64,000 bases of DNA from NCBI RefSeq assembly GCF_006442975.2, contig NZ_CP083954.1, positions 1,178,001-1,242,000 of the forward strand, given 5' to 3'. The translations under genes and the position numbers were made by a program. Numbering within the stretch: the first letter of the stretch is position 1; each line of letters begins with the position of its first letter. The DNA is from Mesorhizobium sp. B2-1-1 (lineage in GTDB: Bacteria > Pseudomonadota > Alphaproteobacteria > Rhizobiales > Rhizobiaceae). Shown in pieces: positions 45,919-54,018 of the stretch. The notes beneath the pieces are model-generated. The model was not told where the DNA came from and did no database searches. It saw only the letters and a program-made list of their open reading frames with translations.

Positions 45919-47382
45919 ATGCTGGCGCGCTTTCTGGCGCTGGCCGGCTTTGTCGTGGCCCTGGCAAGCTGCCAGATGTTCACACCTCCGGAAGTCCAGG
46001 AATCCGGCTTCCAGCCTTCCGACAAACCGATCACGGTCGACAATGTCGCGGCCAATAACAAATTGGCCGAACTGGCCAAGGCGCAGCATCCACGCATCCT
46101 GGCGACCTATGGCGGCGAATACTCCGATCCCAAGCTCGAGCGCATGGTCGCCAAGGTCGTAGGCAGCCTGACGGTGGTGTCGGCCAACCCGACCCAGACC
46201 TATCGTATCACCATCCTCAATTCGCCCAACGTCAATGCCTTCGCACTGCCGGGCGGCTACCTCTACGTCACGCGCGGCCTGCTGGCCCTGGCCAATGATT
46301 CGGCCGAGCTCGCCGCCGTCATCGCGCATGAGATGGGCCACGTCACCGCCAACCACGGCCTGCAGCGCCAGCAGCTCGAGGCCGAGGAGGGGCTCGCCAC
46401 CAAGGTTGTTTCCGACGTGCTCGGCGACAGCCCGACCGCCAAGGCGGCGCTGATCCGCGGCAAGCTGAGACTGGCGCAGTTTTCGCGCAACCAGGAACTG
46501 GAAGCCGACGCGATCGGCATCAAGTCGATCGGCGAAGCCGGCTACGATCCTTACGCCGCCGGCCGCTTCTTGCAGTCCATGTCGGCCTACACCGATTTCC
46601 GCTCGATCAGCGGCGCCACCGACGCCAGCCTCGATTTCCTGGCAACGCATCCCAATACGCCGCAGCGTATCGACCTTGCGCAACGCCATGCCCGCCAGTT
46701 CGGCCCGCCGGGCGTCGGCACCCGCGATCGCGACGCCTTCCTCGCCGGGATAGACGGCCTGCTCTACGGCGACACGCCGGAAGAAGGGTATGTGCGCGGC
46801 GAGACCTTTCTGCATCCGGGCCTGGGCGTGTCCTTCTCGGTGCCGGAGGGCTTCATCATCGACAATTCGGCCGCCGCCGTGACGGCGACCGGGCCGGGCG
46901 ACATTGCGATCCGCTTCGACGGCGTGTCGATCGACAAGAACCGTGCGCTGACCGATTATATCAGGAGCGGCTGGGTGGCCGGTCTCGACGACGCGAGCGT
47001 CAGGCAGGAAACGATCAACGGCAACGAGGCGGCGACGGCGCATGCAGGCGCCGAAGGCTGGCAGTTCGATATCGCGGTAATCCGCGCCGGCGGCCAGGTC
47101 TACCGGCTGCTGACGGCGGCACCATCCGCCAGCACGTCGCTCGACACCGTGGCGCGTTCCGTCAGCGGCTCGTTCCGCATTCTGAGTGCCGCCGAAAAGG
47201 CGGCGCTGAAGCCGCTGCATATCCGCGTGGTCACCGTCCAGCCGGGGCAGACGATGGGTTCGCTTTCGGCGCAGATGGTCGGCGTCGACCGCAAACTCGA
47301 CCTGTTCCGGGTGCTCAACGCGCTGTCGCCGGGGGCTGCGGTTTCGGCCGGCGACAAGGTCAAGATCGTCACCGACAAATAG
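45919..47382 (+). CDS. M48-family metalloprotease lipoprotein
   Basis: About 487 residues. A lipobox (VALASC) near residue 18 marks an envelope lipoprotein. The M48 zinc site is AVIAHEMGHVTANHG, with the third ligand Glu in QELEADAIGI. The C-terminal portion has a beta-rich domain and a final LysM/SH3-like stretch (VVTVQPGQTMGSLSAQMVG). Relatives include BepA/LoiP, which handle outer-membrane protein quality control. The ATG at 45919 follows AAGAGGG and places the lipobox correctly, so the in-frame ATG at 45859 is unlikely. Confidence 0.9.
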   Translation: MLARFLALAGFVVALASCQMFTPPEVQESGFQPSDKPITVDNVAANNKLAELAKAQHPRILATYGGEYSDPKLERMVAKVVGSLTVVSANPTQTYRITILNSPNVNAFALPGGYLYVTRGLLALANDSAELAAVIAHEMGHVTANHGLQRQQLEAEEGLATKVVSDVLGDSPTAKAALIRGKLRLAQFSRNQELEADAIGIKSIGEAGYDPYAAGRFLQSMSAYTDFRSISGATDASLDFLATHPNTPQRIDLAQRHARQFGPPGVGTRDRDAFLAGIDGLLYGDTPEEGYVRGETFLHPGLGVSFSVPEGFIIDNSAAAVTATGPGDIAIRFDGVSIDKNRALTDYIRSGWVAGLDDASVRQETINGNEAATAHAGAEGWQFDIAVIRAGGQVYRLLTAAPSASTSLDTVARSVSGSFRILSAAEKAALKPLHIRVVTVQPGQTMGSLSAQMVGVDRKLDLFRVLNALSPGAAVSAGDKVKIVTDK

Positions 47383-47392
47383 CTATTGTCGG

Positions 47393-47452
47393 CGCTAACT
47401 CGCTCTCCCGTTTTCGCAATTCCCGGACGGGAACCGTTACACACTTTCCCAC
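47393..47452. repeat. Dispersed intergenic repeat between convergent genes
   Basis: CGCAATTCCCGGACGGGAA followed by CCGTTACACACTTTCCCA is recognisable, from memory, as a common rhizobial intergenic repeat of the same general class as the efp-suhB element. It includes the short palindrome TTCCCGGACGGGAA and could terminate both convergent transcripts. Confidence 0.5.
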
Positions 47453-48319
47453 TTAGGCGGCGGTGGCGAGGAATTCCGGGTTCTGCTTCACCAGCGCCAC
47501 TTTCAGCTTTTCCATGGCGCGGGCCTCGATCTGGCGCACGCGTTCCTTGGAAATGCCAAGCGTCTCGCCGAGCGCTTCGAGCGTCGCGCCCTCGTCGCTC
47601 AGCCGACGCTCCTCGATGATGCGCAGCTCACGCGCGTTGAGTGCGGCAAGCGCCGCCTTCAGCCATATCGAGCGGCGTTCGATATCGATGGTGTCGCTGA
47701 CGACCTCGTCGGGCAAGGGATCGTCCGACACGAGGAAGTCCATCCGCTCGGTCGCGCCCCCATCGTCGGCAAGCGGGACATTGAGGGAGGAGTCGGGCGC
47801 CGAGAGCCGCGAATCCATCAGCGCGACATCGGCTTCGGAGACGCCGAGGGCCGCTGAAACCTCGCGGTACAACGTCCTGTTCGACAGCGGCTCCGCGGCG
47901 CCGTTCGCCAGCCGGGCGCGCAGGCGCCGCAGGTTGAAGAACAGAGCCTTTTGCGCCGAGCTGGTGCCGCCGCGCACGATCGACCAGTTGCGCAGGATGT
48001 AGTCCTGCATCGAGGCCCGGATCCACCAGGTCGCATAGGTCGAAAACCGCACTTCGCGCTCCGGCTCGAAACGGGCCGCGGCCTCGAGCAGGCCGACATG
48101 GCCCTCCTGGACCAGATCGCCAAGCGGCAGGCCGTAATGACGGAATTTGGAGGCCATGGAAATGACCAGGCGCATATGCGCCACGGTGATGCTGTGCAGC
48201 GCGTTCTGGTCGTTGTCCTTTTTCCAGCGCAGCGCCAGCCGCAACTCCTCGTCGCGTTCGAGATAGGGAGCCCTCATTGCCGCGCGGACCATGATCCGTC
48301 CTGCCGTGTCTTCCATCAT
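47453..48319 (-). CDS. rpoH2: RNA polymerase heat-shock-type sigma factor (RpoH2-like)
   Basis: A 288-residue sigma-70-family factor. Region 2 has HMRLVISMASKFRHYGLPLGDLVQEGHVGLLEAAARFEPEREVRFSTYATWWIRASMQDYILRNWS. The RpoH box, QKALFFNLRRLR, is the sigma-32 hallmark. Region 4 has LEALGETLGISKERVRQIEARAMEKLK. Rhizobia carry two RpoH proteins; the divergence here and the short N-terminus favour RpoH2, which acts in oxidative or general stress. The start at 48319 has GGGAG upstream. An earlier in-frame ATG at 48424 adds a non-conserved extension. Confidence 0.88.
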   Translation of the reverse strand: MMEDTAGRIMVRAAMRAPYLERDEELRLALRWKKDNDQNALHSITVAHMRLVISMASKFRHYGLPLGDLVQEGHVGLLEAAARFEPEREVRFSTYATWWIRASMQDYILRNWSIVRGGTSSAQKALFFNLRRLRARLANGAAEPLSNRTLYREVSAALGVSEADVALMDSRLSAPDSSLNVPLADDGGATERMDFLVSDDPLPDEVVSDTIDIERRSIWLKAALAALNARELRIIEERRLSDEGATLEALGETLGISKERVRQIEARAMEKLKVALVKQNPEFLATAA

Positions 48320-48641
48320 GAGGCACTCCCTGGCTCTGGCGATACGGATGTCATTTCGAAACCCGGCAGCCGCTCGACTTGAAATGACGGCGTCCTGCCC
48401 TACAACGAACGCAAAACGTGCCATGCGCGGGAAAGGTTCCGCCGCCGGCGGCGCGGCGTGGAGGCTGCGCGAAAAAACTCCGGGCGGGTTCGAGGCACCG
48501 CCAGAAACGTCAGTGGTAGAATCCGATTCCGAATAATGGATGTTTTTGAAATCTCATTCCTTATTTTTTCAACTCACATCTGTCAATTTCCAGCGCTCAC
48601 ACACCATGCCGGATATCAGGCCAGGACGGGATCACAGAAAA
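48320..48641. other. Divergent promoter region of rpoH2 and the amino-acid ABC operon
   Basis: 322 bases. The part near 48540-48600 is AT-rich and probably holds the transporter promoter (TTTTTGAAATCTCATTCC, TTATTTTTTC). The rpoH2 side is GC-rich. I see no small gene, repeat or structured RNA that I can name. Confidence 0.45.
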
Positions 48642-49415
48642 ATGAAATGGCTCAAGTCGCTCATCGTCGCCGGAACTTTGCAGGTTCTGGCTGTTACCGC
48701 AGGCTATGCCGGCGCCAATCTCGACCAGATCAAGCAGGCCGGCGTCATCAAGGTCGGCACGGAGGGCACCTACGCACCCTTTACCTATCATGATGCCGGC
48801 GGAGCGCTGGTCGGCTTCGATGTCGAAATCGCCAAGGCGATCGGCGACAAGCTCGGCGTGAAGGTAGAGTTCCTCGAGGGCAAATGGGACGGGCTGATCG
48901 CGGGCCTCGATGCCAATCGCTATGACGCGGTCATCAACGAAGTCGGCATCACCGACGCCCGCAAGGCGAAATACGATTTCTCCGACCCCTACATCGCCTC
49001 CAAGGCAGTGCTGATCGTGCGCGGCGACAATACCGACATCAAGAGTTTCGCCGATCTCAAGGGCAAGAAGTCGGCGCAGTCGCTGACTTCGAATTTCGGC
49101 AAACTGGCCGAGGCCAACGGCGCCGAACTGGTCGGCACCGACGGGTTCGACCAGTCGATCCAGCTGCTTCTGACCGGCCGCGCCGACGCAACCATCAATG
49201 ACAGCCTGTCCTTCCTCGACTTCAAGAAGCACAAGCCGGATGCCAATGTGAAGATCGCGGCCCAGGAAGAGAACGCCGACTATTCCGGCGTCATCGTTCG
49301 CAAGGGCGACCCGGAACTGGTTGCCGCGATCAACAAGGCGCTGGCCGACATCAAGGCAGACGGCACCTATCAGAAGATCGCAGACAAGTATTTCGGCCAG
49401 GACGTTTCGAAGTAA
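48642..49415 (+). CDS. Polar amino-acid ABC transporter substrate-binding protein
   Basis: A 257-residue periplasmic protein with a signal peptide (residues about 1-24). The SBP_bac_3 fold shows IKVGTEGTYAPFTYHDAGGALVGFDVEIAKAIGDKLG, FLEGKWDGLIAGLDANRYDAVINEVGIT, YDFSDPYIASKAVLIV, and LLLTGRADATINDSLSFLDF. Similarity is to cystine/polar amino-acid binders of the FliY/TcyA type. It is the first gene of a three-gene import operon. Ligand specificity is an inference. Confidence 0.92.
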   Translation: MKWLKSLIVAGTLQVLAVTAGYAGANLDQIKQAGVIKVGTEGTYAPFTYHDAGGALVGFDVEIAKAIGDKLGVKVEFLEGKWDGLIAGLDANRYDAVINEVGITDARKAKYDFSDPYIASKAVLIVRGDNTDIKSFADLKGKKSAQSLTSNFGKLAEANGAELVGTDGFDQSIQLLLTGRADATINDSLSFLDFKKHKPDANVKIAAQEENADYSGVIVRKGDPELVAAINKALADIKADGTYQKIADKYFGQDVSK

Positions 49416-49523
49416 TTTACGGCCGGGCCGTTGGCGGCCCGCGCGACATCGCCCGGCGGCGGACCGTTTTGACGGCCCGCCGCCTTTCGCGTGATATACG
49501 GCAGTCGCAAGAAGGAGCCTTTC

Positions 49524-50204
49524 GTGCCGCACTGGCTGCAACTCATGCTGGAATCGCTGCCTTCGCTGCTATGGGCCGCGTTGATCTTCACCGTACCGCT
49601 GACGCTCCTGTCCTTTGTGCTTGGCTTGAGCGTCGGTCTCGGAACCGCGCTGATCCGGCTCTTCGGGCCAATGCCCCTGGTCGCGGTGGCGCGCTTCTAC
49701 GTGTGGATATTCCGCGGCACGCCGCTCTTGGTGCAGCTGTTCCTGATCTTCTACGGCCTGCCCTCGGTCGGCATCCTGCTTGACGCGTTCCCCGCGGCGT
49801 TGATCGGCTTCACGCTCAATATCGGCGCCTATTCGTCGGAAATCATTCGCGCGGCGATAGGCGCGGTGCCAAAGGGGCAATGGGAGGCGGCCTATTCGAT
49901 CGGCATGACCTGGAGCCAGGCGATGCGCCGCACCATCTTGCCGCAGGCTGGGCGCGTGGCGGTGCCGCCGCTCTCCAACACCTTCATCTCGCTGGTCAAG
50001 GACACGTCGCTGGCCGCCGCCATCACCGTGCCGGAAATGTTCCAGGCCGCGCAGCGCATCGTCGCCACCACCTATGAGCCGCTGATCCTCTATGTCGAGG
50101 CGGCGATCCTCTATCTGGCGATGAGTTCGGTGCTGTCGGCCTTGCAGACGCGGCTGGAGGCGCGGCTCAATCGCTATGGCGGGTTCCTGGAGGCGCGCTC
50201 GTGA
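49524..50204 (+). CDS. Polar amino-acid ABC transporter permease
   Basis: A 226-residue membrane protein with about five helices and the His/Glu/Gln permease signatures FRGTPLLVQLFLIFYGLP, YSSEIIRAAIGAVPKGQWEAAYSIGMTWSQAMRRTILPQA (EAA loop), and NTFISLVKDTSLAAAITVPEM. The GTG at 49524 has AAGGAG seven bases upstream and is the likely start. The end overlaps the ATPase gene by four bases (GTGA). Confidence 0.92.
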   Translation: MPHWLQLMLESLPSLLWAALIFTVPLTLLSFVLGLSVGLGTALIRLFGPMPLVAVARFYVWIFRGTPLLVQLFLIFYGLPSVGILLDAFPAALIGFTLNIGAYSSEIIRAAIGAVPKGQWEAAYSIGMTWSQAMRRTILPQAGRVAVPPLSNTFISLVKDTSLAAAITVPEMFQAAQRIVATTYEPLILYVEAAILYLAMSSVLSALQTRLEARLNRYGGFLEARS

Positions 50205-50992
50205 TCGACCTTGCCAACATCGAAAAGCGCTTCGGCGACAATCTCGTGCTGAAGGGCGTGACGGTTGCCATTGCCGAAGGCAGCGTCACCGCGCTGGTCG
50301 GTCCTTCGGGTGGTGGCAAAAGTACGCTGCTGCGCTGCATCAACCTGCTTGAGATCCCAACTTCGGGCACAGTGCGTATCGGCGATCAGGCGCTGGAGTT
50401 CCATCCGGGAGCGAAGGTGGCGGCCCGGGACATTCAGCGGCTGCGGCTGCAGACCGGCATGGTGTTCCAGAACTTCCAACTGTTCCCGCATCGCACCGCG
50501 ATCGAGAACGTCATGGAAGGGCTGGTGACGGTGCTGAAGTGGCCCCAGGCACGGGCGCGCGAACGGGCGCTCGCGCTGCTGGAAAAGGTCGGCATGGCGC
50601 ACAAGGTCGATGCCTGGCCGGCAACGCTGTCGGGCGGCCAGCAGCAGCGGGTAGCGATCGCCCGGGCGCTGGCGCCGTCGCCAAAGGTGCTTTTGTGCGA
50701 CGAGCCGACCTCCGCGCTCGACCCGGAACTGGCGCAGGAAGTCGTCGACGTGCTCGGCCGGCTCGCCAGCGAGGGGACGACGATGGTGATGGCCACGCAC
50801 GATCTGCGGCTTGCTTCAAAGATCGCTCGCGAGGTGGTGTTCCTCGAGGCCGGCATTGTCGTCGAAAAGGGCCCCGCGGCGGTGCTGTTCGGCAATCCGG
50901 AGCGCGAACGGACAAGACGGTTCATCGCGACGCTAAAGCAGGAAATGGCGGAGAAGGAGGGTGGGGGAGAAGGCGGCAATTTCTCGTCCTAG
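50201..50992 (+). CDS. Polar amino-acid ABC transporter ATP-binding protein
   Basis: A 263-residue ATPase starting at GTG 50201 within the permease stop region. Walker A is GPSGGGKST, the Q-loop lies in GMVFQNFQLFPH, the signature is LSGGQQQRVAIARAL, Walker B is LLCDEPTSALDPE, and the H-loop is ATHDLRLAS. It energises the preceding SBP/permease pair, in the GlnQ/TcyC subfamily. The C-terminal tail is Gly/Glu-rich and probably disordered. Confidence 0.94.
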   Translation: MIDLANIEKRFGDNLVLKGVTVAIAEGSVTALVGPSGGGKSTLLRCINLLEIPTSGTVRIGDQALEFHPGAKVAARDIQRLRLQTGMVFQNFQLFPHRTAIENVMEGLVTVLKWPQARARERALALLEKVGMAHKVDAWPATLSGGQQQRVAIARALAPSPKVLLCDEPTSALDPELAQEVVDVLGRLASEGTTMVMATHDLRLASKIAREVVFLEAGIVVEKGPAAVLFGNPERERTRRFIATLKQEMAEKEGGGEGGNFSS

Positions 50993-51103
50993 GCCTGCGC
51001 TGCGCTTGCTCCCTGCCGGGCATTTATCCTCGTGAGCCGCCGTCAGGCACGGTGTTTCTATTTCGATGGACGGGCGTGTCCATGCGCTGCAATAGTGGGG
51101 CCG

Positions 51104-52015
51104 ATGGTTCGCAACGTTGCTCTTGTTCTCGGTGGTGGCGGGGCCGCCGGAAATGCCTGGCTGATCGGCATCATCGCGGGCCTCGCCGACACTGGTGTCG
51201 ATCTGACCGAGGCCGCCGATCTGGTGATCGGAACCTCGGCAGGCGCCAATGCGGCAGTGCAGGTGCGCAGCGGCATACCGCCGGGCGAGCTGCTGGCCGC
51301 GGTGCTGTCCCCGCTGCCGGTTCAACCGGCCGGACAGAGCCGCCAGCAACCGCCGTTCGCTTCGATGGATAGTGTGTTCGAGCGGATGCGTGCCATCTCC
51401 GCCGCCGCTATCTCGGCAGCCGATCTGCAACGGGCGATGGGGGCATTCGGTTTGGAGAGCGATGTCAAATTCGGACCGGAAGTGGCCAAACAGCGGCGCG
51501 CGCTGGTCGCCGCCAGATTGCCTCGCCATGAATGGCCGGAAAGGCCGATGATCTTGGTGGCCGTCGACGCGCTTACCGGTGAACTGGCTGCGTTCGACCG
51601 CGATTCCGGCGTCGATCTGGTTGACGCGGCCACCGCGAGCACCGCGCTGCCCGGTGCGGGGCCCACGCACAGCATCAATGGCGTCCGCTACATCTCCGGT
51701 GGCGTGCGCTCCGCCGATAATGCCGACCTTGCCTCGGGCTATGCGAACGTGATCGTGCTCTCGCCGTTCAGCGGACGGAGCGGGCCGCTACCGGAAGGCC
51801 AGTTCGAGGGCCTGCGCAGACCGCCGGGCGCGGACCTTGCAAGCGAGGTCGAAGCCCTGCGCCAGCAGGGCAGCCGGGTGGTGGTGATCACGCCTGACGT
51901 CGATTCCCGCGCCGCAATGGGCACCAACCAGATGGATCTGGCGACCCGCATCCCCGCGGCCCGTGCCGGTTTCGCCCAAGGCAAGAAGGAAGCGACCCGC
52001 GTAACGTTCCTGTGA
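51104..52015 (+). CDS. Patatin-like protein with altered catalytic Asp motif
   Basis: A 303-residue patatin-family protein. The oxyanion-hole loop LVLGGGGAAGNAWL (residues 8-20) and the nucleophile elbow IGTSAGAN (S45) are present. The second half of the Ser/Asp dyad, normally DGG or DGA, reads ISGGVRSADNADLA here, with Ser198 in place of Asp (codon TCC). This would impair lipase activity unless another acid substitutes. It follows the amino-acid transporter by about 110 bases and ends at a bidirectional terminator shared with carD. Confidence 0.85.
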   Translation: MVRNVALVLGGGGAAGNAWLIGIIAGLADTGVDLTEAADLVIGTSAGANAAVQVRSGIPPGELLAAVLSPLPVQPAGQSRQQPPFASMDSVFERMRAISAAAISAADLQRAMGAFGLESDVKFGPEVAKQRRALVAARLPRHEWPERPMILVAVDALTGELAAFDRDSGVDLVDAATASTALPGAGPTHSINGVRYISGGVRSADNADLASGYANVIVLSPFSGRSGPLPEGQFEGLRRPPGADLASEVEALRQQGSRVVVITPDVDSRAAMGTNQMDLATRIPAARAGFAQGKKEATRVTFL

Positions 52016-52065
52016 CGATTGCACGCCGAGGGCGTGCACCAACTTTCCAAATATTGCCTGCAACA

Positions 52066-52092
52066 AAAAACCCGGCGCAAGACCGGGTTTTT
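52066..52092. terminator. Bidirectional terminator between patatin gene and carD
   Basis: AAAAACCCGG (52066-52075) pairs with CCGGGTTTTT (52083-52092) around a seven-base loop. A-run on one side and T-run on the other serve both convergent genes. Confidence 0.9.
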
Positions 52093-52116
52093 CAAAAACT
52101 CAAAAGGCGCAAGGCC

Positions 52117-52698
52117 TCAGGCAGCTTCTTCCTGCTCGGCTTCCTCATTGTCGGCCTTGGCGCCGCGCTTAGGGCCCTTGTTGAGATTGACCTCGATCAA
52201 ACGCACGGCTTCGGTTTCCGACATGCGGTTGACAGCGGCGATCTCGCGGGCCATGCGGTCGAGCGCGGCTTCGTAGAGCTGGCGTTCGGAATAGGACTGC
52301 TCCGGCTGGTTGTCGGCGCGGTAGAGGTCGCGAACAACTTCCGAGATCGAGATTAGGTCGCCGGAATTGATCTTGGCATCATATTCCTGCGCGCGACGCG
52401 ACCACATGGTGCGCTTGACGCGGGCGCGGCCTTGCACGACCTTCAGTGCGCGTTCGACATAATCCTCTTCCGACAGCTTGCGCATGCCGATCGAGGTTGC
52501 CTTGGCGACCGGCACCTTGAGGCGCATCTTGTCCTTCTGGAAATCGATGACGAACAGTTCCAGCTTGTGCCCGGCCACTTCCTGCTCGTCGATCGAGACG
52601 ATCTGGCCGACACCATGCGCCGGATAGACGATGTACTCGCCGGTCTTGAAACCGTGACGTGCAGCGGTGGACTTCTTCTGCGGGGTGATCGTTGCCAT
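52117..52698 (-). CDS. carD: CarD family transcriptional regulator
   Basis: A 193-residue protein. The N-terminal RNA-polymerase-interacting (TRCF-RID-like) domain, about residues 15-75, has FKTGEYIVYPAHGVGQIVSIDEQEVAGHKLELFVI. The C-terminal helical DNA-binding domain has WSRRAQEYDAKINSGDLISISEVVRDLYRADNQPEQSYSERQLYEAAL. CarD stabilises open promoter complexes, especially at rRNA genes, and is usually essential in alphaproteobacteria. A charged Ala/Glu tail ends the protein. Confidence 0.95.
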   Translation of the reverse strand: MATITPQKKSTAARHGFKTGEYIVYPAHGVGQIVSIDEQEVAGHKLELFVIDFQKDKMRLKVPVAKATSIGMRKLSEEDYVERALKVVQGRARVKRTMWSRRAQEYDAKINSGDLISISEVVRDLYRADNQPEQSYSERQLYEAALDRMAREIAAVNRMSETEAVRLIEVNLNKGPKRGAKADNEEAEQEEAA

Positions 52699-53065
52699 TA
52701 CGCCCTGAACTCCTTGTTGTGGGCCGGCGGCGGTGCCGGCTGAACTCGCGCGATCGGGTTACCGATCATTAGCCGCACAACAGATGAACCCACCGGAAAA
52801 GCCGGGACCGGCAAACCGCACGATTGCGATCGCCTGGCCCAGATCGCTCTGGTCCGATATGGGATTTTCACCTTTCAGTGATTTGGGGCGTTAGCGCCAT
52901 AAATCGACGTTGTGTCACCGGCATGTTTCGCTCATGTAACACAAAAAGTCGGAAGAATCAAGGTTTTGCTGCATAAGCGAAGGCCACAGGTTCACGCCGC
53001 CTGTCAAGGCGGTTAATAGGCCGTACCTCTTACGCCGCGTCATGCCGGTTGAAACGGCAGCGCTG
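52699..53065. other. Intergenic region between fdxA and carD
   Basis: 367 bases upstream of carD and downstream of fdxA. I see AT-richer segments near 52880-52960 that may contain the carD promoter, including a short inverted match around CATGTTTCGCTCATG. No gene, RNA or dispersed repeat is recognisable. Confidence 0.45.
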
Positions 53066-53404
53066 TCAGTCGCCTTCTCCGGGTTCAGCCGAGAAATATT
53101 TCTCGAACTTGCCGGCCTCGCCATCGAAGGCCTTGGCGTCGGCCGGCGGCTCCTTCTTGGCGGTGATATTAGGCCATTTCTCAGCGTATTCGGTGTTTAT
53201 CTGCAGCCATTTGTCGAGGCCCGACTCAGTATCGGGCTTGATCGCGTCGGCGGGGCATTCCGGTTCGCAGACACCGCAGTCAATGCACTCGTCGGGATGG
53301 ATGACGAGCATGTTCTCGCCCTCGTAGAAACAGTCGACCGGACAGACCTCGATGCAGTCCATATATTTGCATTTGATGCAATTGTCGGTCACGACATAGG
53401 TCAT
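53066..53404 (-). CDS. fdxA: Seven-iron ferredoxin FdxA
   Basis: A 112-residue ferredoxin starting [29 protein letters not shown]. The two clusters are supported by cysteines at 9, 12, 17, 21 and 25 and by [12 protein letters not shown] (40, 43, 46, 50), the pattern of 3Fe-4S/4Fe-4S ferredoxins of the FdxA type. The C-terminal extension ([16 protein letters not shown]) is typical of alphaproteobacterial members. The start at 53404 is the family start. It is followed upstream by the S4-domain gene on the same strand. Confidence 0.96.
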   Translation of the reverse strand: MTYVVTDNCIKCKYMDCIEVCPVDCFYEGENMLVIHPDECIDCGVCEPECPADAIKPDTESGLDKWLQINTEYAEKWPNITAKKEPPADAKAFDGEAGKFEKYFSAEPGEGD

Positions 53405-53608
53405 CGATCTGCTCCGGGACGTCCCGTTTTTGTTGGCTTTTTCCGTGAGGTAACGCCTTTGGCGCCCGCTTGCAAGGGCGGCCATTCCGGCCATGCCGGC
53501 ATTGCCGGAATGGAATTCCAACGGCTCGGCAATGGCGGGCATCGGTCATGTGCTCGGACCGTTGTGTCGGCGGCGTGGAAGAACATACATGCCTCCGTGC
53601 ACCGGCGG

Positions 53609-54004
53609 TCAGTCGTCGCCAAGCAAGCGGTCGGTCTCGCGGCGCTCCTTCTTCGTGGGGCGGCCGCTTCCGGCCTCGCGCAGCCCTGGGATCGCGTCGG
53701 GAGGCGCCTCGCCCGTCGGTGCGGCAGGCGGCGACATGTCTTCGTAGAGCGTGCGTGCCTCCACGGCGGGGCCGCGCCGGCTTCCCGCATCGAGCACCTT
53801 CCAGATGAAGATGCGCCGCTCCAGCGTGATGGTCAGGACGTCGCCAGGCTTGACCAGGTCGGAGGCCTGCGCTGCTTTGTCGCGATTGATGCGCACCCGG
53901 CCGGCCACGACCAGTTTGGCGGCCAGCGAGCGCGATTTCACCGCGCGCGAGAAGAACAGCCATTTGTCGATACGCTGGCGGTCGGTGGCCATCGGGGCGA
54001 CCAT
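53609..54004 (-). CDS. S4-domain RNA-binding protein (HslR/Hsp15-like)
   Basis: A 131-residue protein. Its first 65 residues form an S4 domain: RQRIDKWLFFSRAVKSRSLAAKLVVAGRVRINRDKAAQASDLVKPGDVLTI. Hsp15 relatives recycle stalled 50S subunits carrying nascent chains. The C-terminal half is short, Pro/Arg-rich and probably flexible, ending KKERRETDRLLGDD. It lies 14 bases after the helicase stop codon, so the two are likely co-transcribed and may act together in RNA or ribosome metabolism. Confidence 0.9.
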   Translation of the reverse strand: MVAPMATDRQRIDKWLFFSRAVKSRSLAAKLVVAGRVRINRDKAAQASDLVKPGDVLTITLERRIFIWKVLDAGSRRGPAVEARTLYEDMSPPAAPTGEAPPDAIPGLREAGSGRPTKKERRETDRLLGDD

Positions 54005-54018
54005 CGGATCCTGTGCGG

